DNA of 64,000 bases from positions 81,485-145,484 of the forward strand of contig NZ_JACJVC010000006.1 of the NCBI RefSeq assembly GCF_023369555.1, given 5' to 3'. Under the pieces are notes generated by a model that was given only the letters and a program-made list of their open reading frames with translations, did no database searches and was not told the DNA's origin. Below, piece by piece: positions 18,142-27,725 of the stretch (the first letter of the stretch is position 1; each line of letters begins with the position of its first letter). A program made the translations under genes and the position numbers. The DNA is from Actinomyces sp. AC-20-1. GTDB lineage: Bacteria > Actinomycetota > Actinomycetes > Actinomycetales > Actinomycetaceae.

Positions 18142-19329
18142 ATGATCGAGCTCGAGCTGCTGGGCGCCGACGGCGACCGCGTCGTCATGACGGACCGGGA
18201 CGGGCAGCGGTACGCGATCATCGTCGACGACGCCCTGCGCGCTGCCGTGCGCCGGGCCCGCCCGGCGGCGCTGGCCCCTGCGCCCGAGCCTCCCGCGCCC
18301 GGCACGGTCGTGCGCCCGCGCGACCTTCAGGCCCTCATGCGTGCGGGCGCCTCCGCCGAGGAGGTCGCCCAGGCCGCCGGGATGGACGTCGAGCACGTGC
18401 GCCGCTTCGAGGGCCCGGTGGTCGCCGAGCGCGCCTGGGCCGTGTCCCAGGCGCAGACCTGCCGCATCGGCTGGGAGAAGGACTCCCCCGTGCTGGGCGA
18501 GCTCGTCGTCGACCGTCTGGCCACGCGCGGGGTGGAGCCCTCCAGCCTGCAGTGGGACGCGCTGCGCGAGGGCCGTGAGCCGTGGCAGGTGGTCCTCACC
18601 TTCGTGCAGGGCGCTGAGGAGAAGCAGGCCCGGTGGGAGCTCGACCTCGCCGCCCGCTCGGTGTCCGCGATGGACGACGAGTCGCGCTGGCTCACCGAGG
18701 CGGCTGCCGCCCCGCGGATGGCGGAGGTCTTCGACCAGGACTCCTCGGCCGTGCGGGCCGCCTCCCGCCCGCGGGCGGCGGCACCGGTGGCGGAGGAGCC
18801 GGGCCGGGCGGATGAGTCCCCGCACGCCCCCGGGCACGACCGTCCCGCCCCGGAGTCCTCCTCTGAGCCGGGTGCCCCGGCGCCGGCCGGTGGCCAGGCG
18901 GGTCCTGCGGCCTCTCCGACGGAGGCCCTGCTGGCGGACCTCGCCTCGAGCCGCGGCCGGCGCGCCGAGGTCGTCTCACCGGTTGAGGACGAGGAGGAGG
19001 CCGGGGCGGCCGGGCCCGTCACCTCGCCCTACGGGCACGCCCAGGTGGTCTCCATGCAGGAGCGTCGCCGGGCCCTGACCGGCAACCACCCGGCGGGCTC
19101 CCGCCTGCCCCGTGCGGGGTCCACTGCCTCCGCTGCCTCGCCGGTGTCGGCGTCCTCACCCGGGTCCGCGCCCGCCGAGCCCGAGACGGTCTCCGAGACC
19201 TCCGGGGAGGGGGCGAGGCAGGACGCCCTGCCGGACATGCCCGCGACGCCGGAGCCCAGGCCGAGGCGGCGGGCCCGCCGCTCGGTGCCCTCCTGGGACG
19301 AGATCGTCTTCGGCTCCAAGCCGGAGTGA
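18142..19329 (+). CDS. sepH: Septation protein SepH
   Basis: A 395-residue SepH (DUF3071) cell-division protein; in Streptomyces and mycobacteria SepH stimulates FtsZ assembly. The N-terminal conserved domain (residues 1-180) is intact: MIELELLGADGDRVVMTDRDGQRYAIIVDDALRAAVRR, a helix-turn-helix-like ARPRDLQALMRAGASAEEVAQAAGMDVEHVRRFEGPVVAERAWA, and QVVLTFVQGAEEKQARWELDLAARSVSAMDDESRWL. The remaining half is disordered and Pro/Ala/Glu-rich, ending in a short conserved tail RRRARRSVPSWDEIVFG. The ATG follows GAGGAGG. It is divergent from DUF4193. Confidence 0.92.
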   Translation: MIELELLGADGDRVVMTDRDGQRYAIIVDDALRAAVRRARPAALAPAPEPPAPGTVVRPRDLQALMRAGASAEEVAQAAGMDVEHVRRFEGPVVAERAWAVSQAQTCRIGWEKDSPVLGELVVDRLATRGVEPSSLQWDALREGREPWQVVLTFVQGAEEKQARWELDLAARSVSAMDDESRWLTEAAAAPRMAEVFDQDSSAVRAASRPRAAAPVAEEPGRADESPHAPGHDRPAPESSSEPGAPAPAGGQAGPAASPTEALLADLASSRGRRAEVVSPVEDEEEAGAAGPVTSPYGHAQVVSMQERRRALTGNHPAGSRLPRAGSTASAASPVSASSPGSAPAEPETVSETSGEGARQDALPDMPATPEPRPRRRARRSVPSWDEIVFGSKPE

Positions 19330-19343
19330 GGCGCCCGGCCCGC

Positions 19344-20639
19344 TCAGGCGCGGGTGACGAGCAGGGGGATGGTCGTCTCCTGCGCGGTGAGTGAGCCGTG
19401 CACCCCGGGCATGGCGATGGCCTCGGGAGAGTGCACGCGCGGGTCCACGAGCACCCAGGATCCGGCCATCGCGACCACGACGTCGCCCACGACCGAGTGG
19501 GCCCGCTCGCTCAGCGGCCCGAGCAGCGTGTGGGCCTCGTCGCGCGTGCCCACCCACAGGGCCCTGTCCCCCAGCCGCTCGCGCCACCGGGCGGCGGTCT
19601 CGGCGGCGACGGCGGGGGCCGCTGCGGTGACGTGCAGGTGCGTGAAACGGGGCTCCCCGGCGACCGCGACGACGTCACGCGCCAGCACCGGGTCCGCTGA
19701 CAGGTCCACACGGTGGTCGGCGTCGGTGTCCACCATGCCGTGGTCGGCGGTGAGCAGGACGCGGGTGCCGCGCGGGACGCGGCGCACCAGCTCGCTGAGC
19801 ACGGCGTCGAGCCGCTCGAGCTGGGTGAGCCACTGGGCTGAGCGCCAGCCGTGGGCGTGGCCGGCGTGGTCGAGCTCGCCGACGTACAGGTAGACCAGCG
19901 GCACGCCCTGGGCGAGGGCGCGCACGGCGAGGCCGGGCCGGTCCTCCATGCGGTCGGCCCCCCGGTGGGCGGCGCCGCGCAGGCCGGCCAGGGTGAGCCC
20001 GGAGCCGGCGAAGCGGGCGGGGCCGATGGTGACGGCGAGCGGTGCGCTCTGGCCGTCGGTGCGCCGGGGCCTGCCGGGGTCGCGCTCGAGGCGCTCGAAG
20101 ACGGTGGGCACGTCCTGCCAGGCGCGGGGGTCGAGGCCGTGCCCCTCCCAGCTGATGAGGCTCAGCTGGTCCTCGCGGCAGGGCCGGCGCCCGGCCAGGC
20201 GCTCGCGTGCCGCCAGGGGGCTGAGGACGCTGTAGCCGACCATGCCGGTGGTGCCGGGCAGGGCACCGGTGCCCAGCGTGCTGAGGGCCGCGGCGGTGGT
20301 GGAGGGCAGGCAGGTGCGGGCCTCGGGGCCGGGTGCGCCGGCGTCGGCCTCGGCGCCGGACAGCCAGGAGCGCAGTGTGGGGGCGTGGCCCTTGCGGGCG
20401 CGCAGGTTCTCCAGCCCGAGGCCGTCGACGAGGACGACGACGGTGCCTCCGCCCGCGCGGGGGCCGCGGTCGTCGTCGGGAAGGATCCCCCAGGCCGCGG
20501 CGGTGGCAGCGGCCTCCTCCTGGCTCAGGGCGCCCGCCGCGGTGGGCCGGCGCAGGCGCAGACCGGCGCTGACGGCGGCCGCGCCCAGTACCTGGCGCAG
20601 GTGGGACGTGCCGTCCTGGCCGGGCCCGGCGGTGCTCAC
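19344..20639 (-). CDS. Alkaline phosphatase/nucleotide pyrophosphatase superfamily protein
   Basis: A 431-residue metallo-phosphodiesterase-like enzyme. Metal and nucleophile regions of the alkaline phosphatase superfamily are visible: VVVLVDGLGLENL (first metal Asp), TCLPSTTAAALSTLGTG (nucleophile Thr region), YVGELDHAGHAHGW (Asp/His metal ligands) and LLTADHGMVDTDADHRVDL (DHG metal ligands). No signal peptide is seen, so it appears cytoplasmic. The substrate is unknown. The GTG start overlaps the stop of the DUF5998 gene by GTGA; actinobacteria commonly keep these two together between sepH and parC. Confidence 0.85.
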   Translation of the reverse strand: MSTAGPGQDGTSHLRQVLGAAAVSAGLRLRRPTAAGALSQEEAAATAAAWGILPDDDRGPRAGGGTVVVLVDGLGLENLRARKGHAPTLRSWLSGAEADAGAPGPEARTCLPSTTAAALSTLGTGALPGTTGMVGYSVLSPLAARERLAGRRPCREDQLSLISWEGHGLDPRAWQDVPTVFERLERDPGRPRRTDGQSAPLAVTIGPARFAGSGLTLAGLRGAAHRGADRMEDRPGLAVRALAQGVPLVYLYVGELDHAGHAHGWRSAQWLTQLERLDAVLSELVRRVPRGTRVLLTADHGMVDTDADHRVDLSADPVLARDVVAVAGEPRFTHLHVTAAAPAVAAETAARWRERLGDRALWVGTRDEAHTLLGPLSERAHSVVGDVVVAMAGSWVLVDPRVHSPEAIAMPGVHGSLTAQETTIPLLVTRA

Positions 20640-21220
20640 ACCAGGCCCTGGGAGTGCAGGGACGAGCGCGCGGTGGCGCGCGACAGCGCGATGGCGAAGG
20701 CCTCGGCGCGGGCGAGGGCCTGGTCCCCCTCGACGCCGAGGGCGACGCGCACGACGATGTCGTCCGGCATGGACACACCGGTCAGGCCGTGGTCCGCCTG
20801 GCAGTCGGGGTCCGGGCAGGTGGCGGGCTCCAGGTCGATGCGGCGCACGGCGCCCCAGGACAGGGCGATGGTCATCTCGGTGAGCCGGCCGCCGTCGGCG
20901 GCGGGCATGCTCACGCCGTGGGTGAGGGCCACGGAGGAGATGCGTCCGACGGGCACGGCCTCGCTGGTGGCGACGGCCGCGGGTGAGCCGTCCTCGCGCA
21001 GGGCGTCGTCGACGTGGATGATGACGAGCCGTCCGGGCGTGAGCGCCAGGACCGTGAGGTGGCGGTGGACGGCCTCGTCGAAGGTGGTCTCCGCCTGGAC
21101 GAGGCTCGCGACGGGCTCCTCGCCGGCGAGCGCGGTGCGCAGCGTGCCGAGCACGAGCTCGGGGTAGTAGCCGGCGCGAGTGACCTCGTCCGTCAGGGTT
21201 GTCATCTCGGGCTGGGTCAT
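20636..21220 (-). CDS. DUF5998 family protein
   Basis: A 194-residue actinobacterial DUF5998 protein of unknown function. Conserved text includes [48 protein letters not shown] and [31 protein letters not shown], where CPDPDC is a candidate metal site. The start at ATG 21220 sits seven bases after CATGAT; ATG 21232 is in frame but overlaps that box. It is translationally coupled to the phosphodiesterase gene and divergent from parC. Confidence 0.8.
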   Translation of the reverse strand: MTQPEMTTLTDEVTRAGYYPELVLGTLRTALAGEEPVASLVQAETTFDEAVHRHLTVLALTPGRLVIIHVDDALREDGSPAAVATSEAVPVGRISSVALTHGVSMPAADGGRLTEMTIALSWGAVRRIDLEPATCPDPDCQADHGLTGVSMPDDIVVRVALGVEGDQALARAEAFAIALSRATARSSLHSQGLV

Positions 21221-21227
21221 GGGAGCG

Positions 21228-21233
21228 ATCATG
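21228..21233 (-). promoter_or_regulatory. -10 box, leaderless-type (DUF5998)
   Basis: Minus-strand CATGAT followed by seven bases and the ATG at 21220. It is a single mismatch from the TANNNT pattern. Confidence 0.4.
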
Positions 21234-21329
21234 CCACCCGCCCTCGACACGAACGAGCGCACGCCGTCGTCCTGCTCACGCCCGGGTGTCGCTGTGCGGC
21301 AGGCCGCGCCCGGCCGGGACAATGCGCAC

Positions 21330-23855
21330 ATGCCGATGCCCACCCAGACGCCTCCCCCGGTTGACGGCGAGATCGTGGAGATGGACCTCTCCACGGAGAT
21401 GAGGACGTCCTTCCTCGAGTACGCCTACTCCGTCATCTACGCGCGTGCCCTGCCGGACGCCCGCGACGGCCTCAAGCCCGTCCAGCGCCGCATCCTGTTC
21501 CAGATGGACCGCATGGGCCTGCGCCCGGACCGCCCGCACGTGAAGTCCTCGCGCGTCGTCGGCGACGTCATGGGCCGCCTGCACCCCCACGGGGACGTCG
21601 CCATCTACGAGGCCCTGGTGCGCCTGGCCCAGCCCTTCACCATGCGCCTGCCGCTGGTCGACGGCCACGGCAACTTCGGCTCCCTCGACGACGGCCCCGC
21701 CGCCCCCCGCTACACCGAGGCGCGCCTGGCCGCCCCGGCGCTCGCGCTGACCGCCGACATCGACGAGGACACGGTCGACTTCAGCCCCAACTACGACTAC
21801 ACCCTCACCGAGCCCGAGGTCCTGCCCGCCGCCTTCCCCAACCTGCTCGTCAACGGCGCCTCCGGCATCGCCGTCGGCATGGCGACGAACATGGCGCCGC
21901 ACAACCTCGTGGAGGTCGTCGGCGCGGCCCGCCACCTGCTCGAGCACCCCGAGGCGAGCCTCGAGGACCTCATGGCCTTCGTGCCCGGGCCGGACCTGCC
22001 CGCCGGCGGCATGATCGTGGGCCTGGACGGCATCCGGGAGGCCTACCGCACGGGGCGCGGCAAGTTCCTCACCCGCGCCACCGCGCGCATCGAGAACATC
22101 ACGCCGCGCAAGAAGGGCATCGTCGTCACCGAGCTGCCCTACCTCGTGGGCCCGGAGAAGGTCATCGCCCGCATCAAGGAGACGGTCGCCTCCAAGAAGC
22201 TCCAGGGCATCACCGACGTCGCGGACCTCACCGACCGCAAGAACGGCACCCGCCTGGTCATCAGCGTCAAGAACGGTTACAACCCCGAGGCCGTCCTCGC
22301 CCAGCTGTACAAGCACACGCCGCTGGAGGACTCCTTCGGCATCAACAACGTGTGCCTCGTGGACGGCCAGCCGCGCACCCTGGGACTGCGCGAGCTGCTC
22401 AAGGTCTTCGTGCGCCACCGCCTCACGGTCGTCGAGCGGCGCACGCGCTTCCGCCTGGCCCGGCGGCGTGAGCGCCAGCACCTGGTCGAGGGCCTGCTCA
22501 TCGCCATCCTCGACATCGACGAGGTCATCCAGGTCGTCCGCTCCAGCGAGGACGCGGCCACGGCCCGCACCCGGCTCATGCAGGTCTTCGACCTGTCCGA
22601 GGCCCAGGCCTCCTACATCCTCGAGCTGCAGCTGCGGCGCCTGACGAGGTTCTCGGTCATCGAGCTGGAGAAAGAGCGCGACGCGCTCGCGAAGGAGATC
22701 GCCGAGCTGGAGGCGGTCCTGGCCGACGAGGCCCTGCTGCGCGGGGTGGTCTCGCGCGAGCTGGCCCTGGTTGCTGAGCAGTACGGCACGCCGCGGCGCA
22801 CCGTGCTGCTCGAGGCCGCGGGCGCCGGGGCCGGGGCGCTCACGGGCGGCAGTGGAGCGCCCGGCGGGGCGGGAGCCTCCAGCGCCATGAGCGAGGCGAT
22901 CGCCGCCAGCGCCCTGGTGGGCGCCGGCGACGTGCCCCTCACCGTCCCCGACGACCCCTGCCGGGTGCTGCTGTCCGCCACGGGCCTGGTGGCCCGGGTC
23001 AGCGGCGCCGAGCCGGTCTCCCGCTCGGGGGCCCGCCAGCGCCACGACGCGCTCACGAGCCAGGTGGCGACGACGGCGCGCGGGCGGGTCGGCGCCGTGA
23101 CGGACACCGGCAGACTCGTCCTCATGGACGTGCTCGCCACCCCCGAGGTGCCGCGCCTGGAGGGCGCGCCCTCCGTCGCCGGCGGCCAGCCCTCCCACCT
23201 GCTCGTGGACCTCGAGGCCGGGGAGCGGGTCGTGGGGCTCGTGCCCGTGGGCGAGGGCGCCTCGGTGCCGGTCGTGCTGGCCACGGCCCAGGGGGTCATC
23301 AAGCGCGTCAAGCCCGGTGACGAGCCGGTGCGCGGCGACTCCTGGGAGGTCATCAGCCTGTCCGACAGCGACCGGGTGGTCTTCGCGGGCACGGCCGCGG
23401 ACACGGACATGCTCGTGCTCATCACCTCCGACGCCCAGCTGCTGCGCTTCGAGGCGTCGAGGGTGCGCCCGCAGGGGCGCGGCGCCGGCGGCATGGCGGG
23501 CATCAGCCTGCGTGAGGGGGCGACGGTCCTGTCCGGGGCCGCGGTCCCGGAGCCGCTGCTGGCCGAGGCCGTCGTCGTCACGGTCGCGGACGCCACCGAG
23601 GCGCTGCCGGGGATGGGCTCCGGCTCGGTCAAGGTCACGCCCCTGGACCGCTACCCGGCCAAGGGCCGCGCCACCGGTGGTGTGCGCGCCCAGCGCTTCC
23701 TGCGCGGTGAGGACCGGCTGGTGCTCGCCTGGGTGGGGGTCGGCCCGGCGCGGGCGGTCGGCTCCGGGGGCCAGGAGGTGGCGCTGCCCGAGGTGGATGA
23801 GCGCCGCGACGCCTCCGGCACGCCGCTGGCCGCCCCGGTCGCCGGCATCGGCTGA
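21330..23855 (+). CDS. parC: DNA topoisomerase IV subunit A (ParC)
   Basis: An 841-residue breakage-reunion subunit of a type IIA topoisomerase. The catalytic Tyr128 is in [10 protein letters not shown], preceded by the DNA-gate motif [12 protein letters not shown] and [17 protein letters not shown]. The ATP-independent core runs to about residue 480 ([19 protein letters not shown] coiled coil) and a C-terminal beta-pinwheel follows. I see no GyrA box (QRRGGKG-type), which favours decatenase ParC over gyrase. A Gly/Ala-rich insert lies at about 495-525. At the position of E. coli GyrA Ser83 there is Val90, and Glu94 replaces Asp87. The ATG at 21330 was chosen from family length. The partner parE is 1.5 kb downstream on the other strand. 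Confidence 0.92.
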   Translation: MPMPTQTPPPVDGEIVEMDLSTEMRTSFLEYAYSVIYARALPDARDGLKPVQRRILFQMDRMGLRPDRPHVKSSRVVGDVMGRLHPHGDVAIYEALVRLAQPFTMRLPLVDGHGNFGSLDDGPAAPRYTEARLAAPALALTADIDEDTVDFSPNYDYTLTEPEVLPAAFPNLLVNGASGIAVGMATNMAPHNLVEVVGAARHLLEHPEASLEDLMAFVPGPDLPAGGMIVGLDGIREAYRTGRGKFLTRATARIENITPRKKGIVVTELPYLVGPEKVIARIKETVASKKLQGITDVADLTDRKNGTRLVISVKNGYNPEAVLAQLYKHTPLEDSFGINNVCLVDGQPRTLGLRELLKVFVRHRLTVVERRTRFRLARRRERQHLVEGLLIAILDIDEVIQVVRSSEDAATARTRLMQVFDLSEAQASYILELQLRRLTRFSVIELEKERDALAKEIAELEAVLADEALLRGVVSRELALVAEQYGTPRRTVLLEAAGAGAGALTGGSGAPGGAGASSAMSEAIAASALVGAGDVPLTVPDDPCRVLLSATGLVARVSGAEPVSRSGARQRHDALTSQVATTARGRVGAVTDTGRLVLMDVLATPEVPRLEGAPSVAGGQPSHLLVDLEAGERVVGLVPVGEGASVPVVLATAQGVIKRVKPGDEPVRGDSWEVISLSDSDRVVFAGTAADTDMLVLITSDAQLLRFEASRVRPQGRGAGGMAGISLREGATVLSGAAVPEPLLAEAVVVTVADATEALPGMGSGSVKVTPLDRYPAKGRATGGVRAQRFLRGEDRLVLAWVGVGPARAVGSGGQEVALPEVDERRDASGTPLAAPVAGIG

Positions 23856-23896
23856 GGTCGCTGGTGATGTACGCGCTGCGCTCGGGAACGCCTCGG

Positions 23897-24160
23897 CTAC
23901 GCGGACAGCAGGCTCTGTGACAGGGCCTGGCGCGCGTACTCACTCACCGTCATCCCCTTGGCCCTCGCCGCCCTCTCGACGAGCTCCCACAGGCCCGCAG
24001 GCACGCGCAGGCTGTGCGTCTCCATGGGGCCGCTCGCGCGCCACGGCACCTGGGCGCGTGTCAGCTCAGCCCCCGCCAGCCCGGCCTCCGCCTGAGCGGC
24101 CCAACGCTCGACGTCGTCGTCGTCGAAGACCCGGCCGTTCTCAGCAATGCACGTGGTCAT
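23897..24160 (-). CDS. Ribbon-helix-helix antitoxin-like protein (orphan)
   Basis: An 87-residue protein with the N-terminal pattern ENGRVFDDDDVERWAAQAEAGL common in actinobacterial RHH antitoxins and a C-terminal ribbon-helix-helix domain (METHSLRVPAGLWELVERAARAKGMTVSEYARQALSQSLL: beta strand then two helices). Such proteins bind operator DNA as dimers and often repress their own promoter. No toxin gene is adjacent: downstream is the parC 3' end and upstream a GNAT acetyltransferase, so it looks like an orphan or remnant. The ATG follows AAAGGAGG. A 52-bp palindrome begins 24 bases upstream. Confidence 0.75.
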   Translation of the reverse strand: MTTCIAENGRVFDDDDVERWAAQAEAGLAGAELTRAQVPWRASGPMETHSLRVPAGLWELVERAARAKGMTVSEYARQALSQSLLSA

Positions 24161-24183
24161 CGAGCCCTCCTTTCTCGCTCACC

Positions 24184-24235
24184 CGCGAGGTCGGACTTGA
24201 GGACACGAGCTCGCGTCCTAAGGTGCGATCTCGCG
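24184..24235. repeat. 52-bp imperfect palindrome upstream of RHH gene
   Basis: Two 26-base arms centred between 24209 and 24210; 21 of 26 positions are complementary and two of the five mismatches are G-T. The 20-base centre is AGGACACGAGCTCGCGTCCT with one mismatched pair. It ends 24 bases before the RHH start codon. It may be the RHH protein's operator, an attenuator hairpin, or both; that choice is inference. Confidence 0.75.
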
Positions 24236-24265
24236 AAGGACAAGGCCAGGTAGGAGGCAGAGACC

Positions 24266-25318
24266 TCAGACGTCGAGGGAGTACAGGACCGAGCCGCGCG
24301 TGGGCGTGTAGCCGAGCTCGCGGTACAGGTCCACGGCCCCCGTCGGGTTGTCCGAGTCCACACCCGTCGCCGCGAACTGCATGCCGTCACGCGCGTAGGC
24401 CCTCATGGCGGCCACCAGCAGGGCCTCGCCCACCTGCCGGCCGCGGTACTCGGCCCTCACGCCGAGCATGTCCGTGTAGCCCTCGCGCCAGCCCAGCGCC
24501 TCCCAGTCCTGCTCGTAGCGCCCCGAGCGCAGGTAGCCGGCCACCCGGGCCCGGTCCCCCGAGCGGTCCACCGTCACGAAGCTCCAGGCGGGCGCGAAGT
24601 ACGCCCGGCCGGAGGCCCACTCCTCCGCGCTCATGGGCGTCTGGCCGGTGGAGTCGGACAGGGCCTCGTTGTGGGCGCGGCGGGCCGCGTCGTCGAGCTC
24701 CTCGCTCCACGGCTCGACCGTGAGGAACCCGTCGAGGTCGACGTCGGGCACCGGCACGGACAGGTCGCGGCGCAGCTCGCGGTACCAGCGCCGCGGCTCG
24801 AAGCTGAGCTCGGCCAGGTGCTGCATCATCCGCTCATCGCCCTCGAGGACGGTCGTCACCACGTGCGCCGCGACCCCGGCCTGGCTCGAGCCGGCCGCCG
24901 CGGCACGCTCGACGCCGATGAGGTGGCGGGCCCTCTCGACCTGCCAGTGCAGCAGGGCCCCGCCGATGCCACGACGGCGCCACAGCGGGTCCACGATGCC
25001 GACGATGGAGGCGTACACCTCCGCCGCCGGGCGCAGCCGCACGAGCCCGAAGGCGCGCATGACGCCCTCGGCGTCGCGCCCGGCGACCCCCGAGTAGGTG
25101 GGGTCGACGAAGTACTCGGCCGTCTCCTGCGCCGTCGTGCGGTAGGGAGGGTTGTCCACCGCCTCCGCCCGGTGCAGCAGCTCCGCCAGGTCCTGGTTGT
25201 CCGCGGGACCGAGCGGCAGCCAGGCCAGGTCCCGAGGCAGCGCGGAGCGCGGGCCGGGGCGCATCATGCCCCACAGCCCGTTGGCGCCGGCGTGCCGGGT
25301 GGATCCGTAGACGGCCAC
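24266..25318 (-). CDS. Tandem-domain GNAT N-acetyltransferase
   Basis: A 350-residue protein with two GNAT acetyltransferase domains, the arrangement of MshD and related enzymes. The N-domain carries VGIVDPLWRRRGIGGALLHWQVERA (acetyl-CoA R/Q-x-x-G-x-G/A loop: RRRGIGGA). The C-domain carries TDMLGVRAEYRGRQVGEALLVAAMRAYARDGMQFAATGVDSDNPTGAVDLYRELGYTP, the better-preserved catalytic half. The acceptor is unknown; mycothiol synthase is one possibility, but GNAT pairs are too diverse to name it. The GTG start follows CAGGAGG. It lies 14 bases downstream of parE on the same strand and may be co-transcribed with it. Confidence 0.85.
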   Translation of the reverse strand: MAVYGSTRHAGANGLWGMMRPGPRSALPRDLAWLPLGPADNQDLAELLHRAEAVDNPPYRTTAQETAEYFVDPTYSGVAGRDAEGVMRAFGLVRLRPAAEVYASIVGIVDPLWRRRGIGGALLHWQVERARHLIGVERAAAAGSSQAGVAAHVVTTVLEGDERMMQHLAELSFEPRRWYRELRRDLSVPVPDVDLDGFLTVEPWSEELDDAARRAHNEALSDSTGQTPMSAEEWASGRAYFAPAWSFVTVDRSGDRARVAGYLRSGRYEQDWEALGWREGYTDMLGVRAEYRGRQVGEALLVAAMRAYARDGMQFAATGVDSDNPTGAVDLYRELGYTPTRGSVLYSLDV

Positions 25319-25332
25319 TGGTCCCTCCTGTC

Positions 25333-27558
25333 TCAGGCGTCGATGCGCTCGCGGTCGATGTCGTGCGCCCCCTCGATGATGAAGTCGCGCCGCGGCTCCA
25401 CGCTCTGGCCCATGAGGAGCTCGAAGACGTTCTCCGCGGCCAGCAGCTCGGCCTCGTCACCCAGGGTGATACGACGCAGGGTACGGTGCTCGGGCTCCAT
25501 CGTCGTCTCCGCGAGCTGGTGGGCGTCCATCTCGCCCAGGCCCTTGTAGCGCTGGGGCTCCTTGAAGGAGCGGCCCTGCTTCTCGAGCCTGCGCAGGGTG
25601 CGCACGAGCTCGTCGTCGGAGTAGGTGTAGATGATCTCCTTCTTGCGCCGCCCCTGCGCCGAGACCTCGATGCGGTGCAGCGGCGGGACGGCCGCGTAGA
25701 CCCTCCCGGCCTCGATCATGGGGCGCATGTAGCGGAAGAAGAGGGTGAGCAGGAGGGTGCGGATGTGGGCGCCGTCGACGTCGGCGTCCGTCATGAGGAT
25801 GACCTTGCCGTAGCGGGCCGCGTCCAGGTCGAAGGTGCGCCCGGAGCCGGCGCCGACCACCTGGATGATGGCCGAGCACTCGGCGTTGCGCAGCATGTCC
25901 GCCTGGGAGGCCTTCTGGACGTTGAGGATCTTGCCGCGGATGGGCAGCAGCGCCTGGAACTCGGAGTTGCGGGCGTTCTTGGCGGTGCCCAGCGCGGAGT
26001 CGCCCTCGACGATGAACAGCTCGGAGGCCGAGACGTCGTCGCTGCGGCAGTCGGCGAGCTTGGCGGGCAGGGTCGAGGTCTCCAGGGCCGTCTTGCGGCG
26101 CGTGAGCTCCTTGTGCATGCGGGCGCTGACACGCGCGCGCATCTCCCCGACGATCTTCTCCTGCAGGGCCCGCGACTGGGTCTTGAGGTCGCGCTTGGAG
26201 GAGCTCAGCAGGGCACCGAGCTCGGTCTCGACGACCTTCGCGACGATCTGGCGCACGGGCGCGGTGCCCAGCACCTCCTTGGTCTGCCCCTCGAACTGGG
26301 GCTCGGGCACGCGCACCGTCACCACGGCGGTCAGGCCCGCGAGGATGTCGTCCTTCTCGATGCGCGCGTCACGGGCGGTGACCTTGAGGGCGCGGGCGTT
26401 GGTGTCGATCTGCTTGCGCAGGACCTTGGTGACGGCCTGCTCGAAGCCGGTCAGGTGCGTGCCGCCCATGGGGGTGGCGATGATGTTGACGAAGGAGCGC
26501 TCGAGCGTGTCGTAGCCGATGCCCCAGCGCAGGGCGACGTCGACGGCGCAGGTGCGCTCGACCTCGACGGGGCGCAGGTGGCCCGAGCGCTTGTCGAGCT
26601 GCTGGACGGTCTCGGTGTAGGTGCCCTGGCCGGTGAGGCGGAAGGTGTCGGTGACGGAGGCGTCGGTGGCGAGGAAGTCGACGAAGTCGCGGGTGCCGCC
26701 CTTGGCGAGGAAGGTCTCGACGCCGTCGTCCCCGCTGGTACCGAACAGGTCCCCGGCCTCCTCGGTGGCGCCGCGGGCGCCGGTCCGCTGGGCGAGCCCG
26801 TCGGTGCCGGAGCCCGACGACGGCGTGCGCTCGGCCCGTGCGGCCTCCTCGGCGGGGCGCTCGTCGGCCAGGGTCAGGGTCAGGCCCGGCACGAGGAAGC
26901 TGGTCTGGCGCAGGCGCGCGCGCAGAGCGGAGGCGTCGTACTCGGTGGGGCGGGGGAAGATCTGCGGGTCGGCCCAGTAGCGCACCCGGGTCCCGGTGAC
27001 GCCGCGGCGGACCTTGCCGACCACGCGCAGCCCGGAGGCCTCGGTGAACTCGGTGAAGGGGGCCTCAGGGGTGGGGGCCCTGCCGCCGTCGTCGAAGACG
27101 CCGGGCACGCCGCGGTGGAAGCTCATGGCGTAGGTCCTGCCGCCGCGGTCCACCTCGACATCCATGCGCACGCTCAGGGCGTTGACGACGCTGGCGCCCA
27201 CGCCGTGCAGGCCGCCCGCGGCTCCGTAGGAGCCGCCGCCGAACTTCCCGCCCGCGTGGAGCTTGGTGTAGACGAGCTCGACGCCGGTCAGGCCCGAGGC
27301 GGGCTCGACGTCGACGGGCACGCCGCGGCCGGTGTCGCGGACCTCGATGGAGCCGTCGGCGTGGACGACGACGGCGATGGAGGTGCCGTGGCCCTCGAGG
27401 GCCTCGTCGACGGCGTTGTCCACGATCTCCCAGACGCAGTGCATGAGCCCGCGCTGGTCGGTCGAGCCGATGTACATGCCGGGCCGCTTGCGCACGGCCT
27501 CGAGCCCCTCGAGGACGGAGAGGTGGCGGGCGGAGTAGGAGTTCGAGCTCTCGGACAC
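25333..27558 (-). CDS. parE: DNA topoisomerase IV subunit B (ParE)
   Basis: A 741-residue ATPase subunit of a type IIA topoisomerase. A GHKL ATP-binding fold is clear: VLEGLEAVRKRPGMYIGST, WEIVDNAVDEALEG (Mg-ATP Asn), VRDTGRGVPVDVE, GGLHGVGASVVNALS. The C-terminal TOPRIM domain has ELFIVEGDSALGTAKNARN and DADVDGAHIRTLLLTLFFRYM (EGDS and DxD metal sites). An Ala/Glu/Gly-rich insert of about 45 residues (about 235-280, EEAARAERTPSSGSGTDG) interrupts the transducer domain and is unusual compared with most ParE. The GTG start is six bases after TAGGTT, suggesting a leaderless message. Confidence 0.93.
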   Translation of the reverse strand: MSESSNSYSARHLSVLEGLEAVRKRPGMYIGSTDQRGLMHCVWEIVDNAVDEALEGHGTSIAVVVHADGSIEVRDTGRGVPVDVEPASGLTGVELVYTKLHAGGKFGGGSYGAAGGLHGVGASVVNALSVRMDVEVDRGGRTYAMSFHRGVPGVFDDGGRAPTPEAPFTEFTEASGLRVVGKVRRGVTGTRVRYWADPQIFPRPTEYDASALRARLRQTSFLVPGLTLTLADERPAEEAARAERTPSSGSGTDGLAQRTGARGATEEAGDLFGTSGDDGVETFLAKGGTRDFVDFLATDASVTDTFRLTGQGTYTETVQQLDKRSGHLRPVEVERTCAVDVALRWGIGYDTLERSFVNIIATPMGGTHLTGFEQAVTKVLRKQIDTNARALKVTARDARIEKDDILAGLTAVVTVRVPEPQFEGQTKEVLGTAPVRQIVAKVVETELGALLSSSKRDLKTQSRALQEKIVGEMRARVSARMHKELTRRKTALETSTLPAKLADCRSDDVSASELFIVEGDSALGTAKNARNSEFQALLPIRGKILNVQKASQADMLRNAECSAIIQVVGAGSGRTFDLDAARYGKVILMTDADVDGAHIRTLLLTLFFRYMRPMIEAGRVYAAVPPLHRIEVSAQGRRKKEIIYTYSDDELVRTLRRLEKQGRSFKEPQRYKGLGEMDAHQLAETTMEPEHRTLRRITLGDEAELLAAENVFELLMGQSVEPRRDFIIEGAHDIDRERIDA

Positions 27559-27564
27559 GCACGC

Positions 27565-27570
27565 AACCTA
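27565..27570 (-). promoter_or_regulatory. -10 box, leaderless-type (parE)
   Basis: Minus-strand TAGGTT followed by six bases and the GTG at 27558. Confidence 0.5.
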
Positions 27571-27725
27571 TCGGACAGATGTTCGCCGGCCACTTTCCCG
27601 CGCGGCCGCAGTGATGTGGTGTTCCTCCACCTTCCCGGGTTCGCCCAGGGCTCAGCGTCTGCGCCGGGGGCGGAAAGCGGCCCGTCGGCTGTCCCCGGGG
27701 GCTGCGCCGGTGGTGGAGTGGGGCC

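Noticed and set aside
21330..23855. GyrA instead of ParC
   Set aside because: No GyrA-box in the C-terminal domain and the paired B subunit is unlinked to recF/dnaN; ParC fits better, though lone type IIA subunits can be misnamed.
23897..24265. Complete toxin-antitoxin module
   Set aside because: No toxin-sized reading frame with RelE, PIN, HicA or BrnT-like features is adjacent to the RHH gene.
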